Source of the DNA: an uncultured Eremococcus sp.
Lineage (GTDB): Bacteria; Bacillota; Bacilli; Lactobacillales; Aerococcaceae
DNA length: 33,011 nucleotides
Assembly (NCBI GenBank): GCA_943914835.1
Contig: CALUDO010000010.1
Location: 1 to 33,011, forward strand
Reading direction: 5' to 3'
The position numbers were made by a program, and so were the translations under genes. The notes under the pieces are model-generated. The model ran no database searches. It was not told where the DNA came from and worked only from the letters and a program-made list of their open reading frames with translations. Positions 32,075 through 33,011 of this stretch are shown piece after piece (the first letter of the stretch is position 1; every line of letters begins with the position of its first letter).

Positions 32075-32902
32075 ATGCGACTGATTTCATGGAATATTGA
32101 TTCTTTAAATGCTGCTCTTACGAGCGATTCTAATCGGGCCCAGATGTCCCGGCAGGTCCTAAAGACCATTATTGATATGGATCCAGATATTATTGCGATT
32201 CAAGAAACTAAATTGTCTGCTAAAGGACCTACAAAGAAACATTTGACCATTCTTGATGAGGACTTTAATGACTATGCGATTGCCTGGCGGTCTTCGGGAG
32301 AACCAGCTCGCAAGGGCTATGCGGGTACCATGTTTCTCTATAAGAAAAGCCTAGATTTGAAGGTGACCTATCCTGAAATTAAGGCCCCCGAACCTATGGA
32401 CTCAGAGGGACGTATGATTACCTTGGAATTTGAAGACTTCTATGTGACCCAAGTCTATACGCCGAATGCTGGAAATGGTTTGGCTAGACTGTCTGACCGA
32501 CAGCTATGGGACCAGCGTTATGCAGATTATTTAGAAGACTTAGATCAGGAGAAAATTGTTATAGCTACAGGAGACTTTAATGTGGCTCATAATGAAATTG
32601 ACCTGGCCCATCCGGAAAATAACCGTCAGTCAGCTGGCTTTACGGATGAAGAACGGGAAGGATTTACCCATTTACTTTCTCGTGGCTTTACTGATACCTT
32701 CCGCCACCTTCATGGACCTGTGGAAGGTGTCTATACTTGGTGGGCTCAACGGGTCAAAACATCGAAAATTAATAATTCAGGCTGGAGGATTGATTACTGG
32801 TTAGTGTCTGATCGAGTGGCTGATAAGGTGACTCGGTCGGAAATGATTGATTCAGGTGACCGCCAAGATCATACACCCATTTTATTAGAAATCGATTTAT
32901 AA
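32075..32902 (+). CDS. xth: Exodeoxyribonuclease III / AP endonuclease
   Basis: A 275-residue Mg2+-dependent nuclease of the exonuclease III family, acting at abasic sites and on 3' ends in base excision repair. Motifs are in order: RLISWNIDSLNAAL, the metal glutamate in IAIQETKLS, VYTPNAGNGLAR, the catalytic aspartate in GDFNVAHNEIDLAHP, WRIDYWLVS and the terminal DHTPILLEIDL histidine. Start is supported by AAGGAG upstream of the ATG. It is monocistronic with its own promoter and a hairpin after it. The first strand reads SWNID, whereas many relatives have SWNVN; this is a conservative change. Confidence 0.95.
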   Translation: MRLISWNIDSLNAALTSDSNRAQMSRQVLKTIIDMDPDIIAIQETKLSAKGPTKKHLTILDEDFNDYAIAWRSSGEPARKGYAGTMFLYKKSLDLKVTYPEIKAPEPMDSEGRMITLEFEDFYVTQVYTPNAGNGLARLSDRQLWDQRYADYLEDLDQEKIVIATGDFNVAHNEIDLAHPENNRQSAGFTDEEREGFTHLLSRGFTDTFRHLHGPVEGVYTWWAQRVKTSKINNSGWRIDYWLVSDRVADKVTRSEMIDSGDRQDHTPILLEIDL

Positions 32903-32910
32903 AATACCAT

Positions 32911-32954
32911 AGGCAAGACAACTAGGAGGGGTCTGTCCCCCAGCTGTCTTGCCT
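32911..32954 (+). terminator. Long hairpin after exonuclease III (weak T tract)
   Basis: AGGCAAGACA (32911-32920) pairs with TGTCTTGCCT (32945-32954), and GGGG with CCCC inside, giving a very stable stem. It is followed by ATATTTGTTT, not a clean T run, so termination is likely but not certain. Confidence 0.65.
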
Positions 32955-32959
32955 ATATT

Positions 32960-33011
32960 TGTTTATAAGATATTTATTTGTTTATAAGATATTTATTTGT
33001 TTATAAGATAT
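32960..33011. repeat. 19-bp AT-rich tandem repeat, at least 2.7 copies, cut by the window end
   Basis: The unit TGTTTATAAGATATTTATT occurs at 32960-32978 and 32979-32997, then 14 bases of a third copy at 32998-33011. All are identical. There is no spacer, so it is not CRISPR. The array may continue beyond the window. Confidence 0.9.

Noticed and set aside
32960..33011. A CRISPR array at the right end
   Set aside because: The repeats are only 19 bases and directly abut, with no spacers and no cas gene in view.

Overview
The window looks like a chromosomal segment of a low-to-moderate GC Firmicute of the order Lactobacillales. The clues are strong AGGAGG-type ribosome binding sites, frequent TTG and GTG starts, an Apf-like secreted LysM protein, a water-forming type NADH oxidase, a class A sortase, PepF, and a ProB without a PUA domain. 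Aerococcaceae is my best guess at family level, but the sequence does not prove it. I see no rRNA, tRNA, phage, insertion sequence or CRISPR array. Most of it is ordinary core genome in short operons bounded by clear Rho-independent terminators.

Layout. 1-3100: DJ-1/PfpI protein, then proB and proA (proline synthesis), followed by a candidate independent small RNA that shares the final terminator. 3100-7800 (minus strand): a YfcC-family antiporter, and a P-type cation ATPase preceded by a yybP-ykoY-type manganese riboswitch, a good promoter and a perfect inverted repeat over its -35 box. 8000-8880: sortase A. 8900-9930 (minus): azlD with an azlC broken by three frameshifts. 10040-12220: ECF transporter S component, HAD phosphatase and an unknown protein in one operon, then a CsbD-like protein. 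12240-16260: MATE exporter, secreted alpha/beta hydrolase, NADH oxidase. 16290-16580 (minus): a 52-residue small protein with its own ribosome binding site, terminator and upstream palindrome. 16700-19435: a two-gene operon of a trigger-factor-like protein and a membrane-anchored class A beta-lactamase-like protein. 19530-23100: Lrp/AsnC regulator, aminotransferase and PepF. 23300-24570: LysM/Apf-like secreted protein. 24690-27622: MBL/beta-CASP-like hydrolase and 5'-nucleotidase. 27728-31936: a UgpC-A-E-B type ABC importer. 32075-32902: exonuclease III. A 19-bp AT-rich tandem repeat runs off the right end.

Functional themes: proline synthesis, metal homeostasis under riboswitch control, oxygen/NADH balance, cell-surface biogenesis (sortase, LysM protein, beta-lactamase-like protein) and phosphate/nucleotide or sugar uptake. 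The parts that ordinary annotation would most easily miss are the sRNA candidate (about 2955-3097), the riboswitch with its operator-like repeat (7598-7785), the 52-residue gene (16341-16499), the stand-alone trigger-factor-like protein, the broken azlC, and an importer binding protein with no lipobox cysteine.
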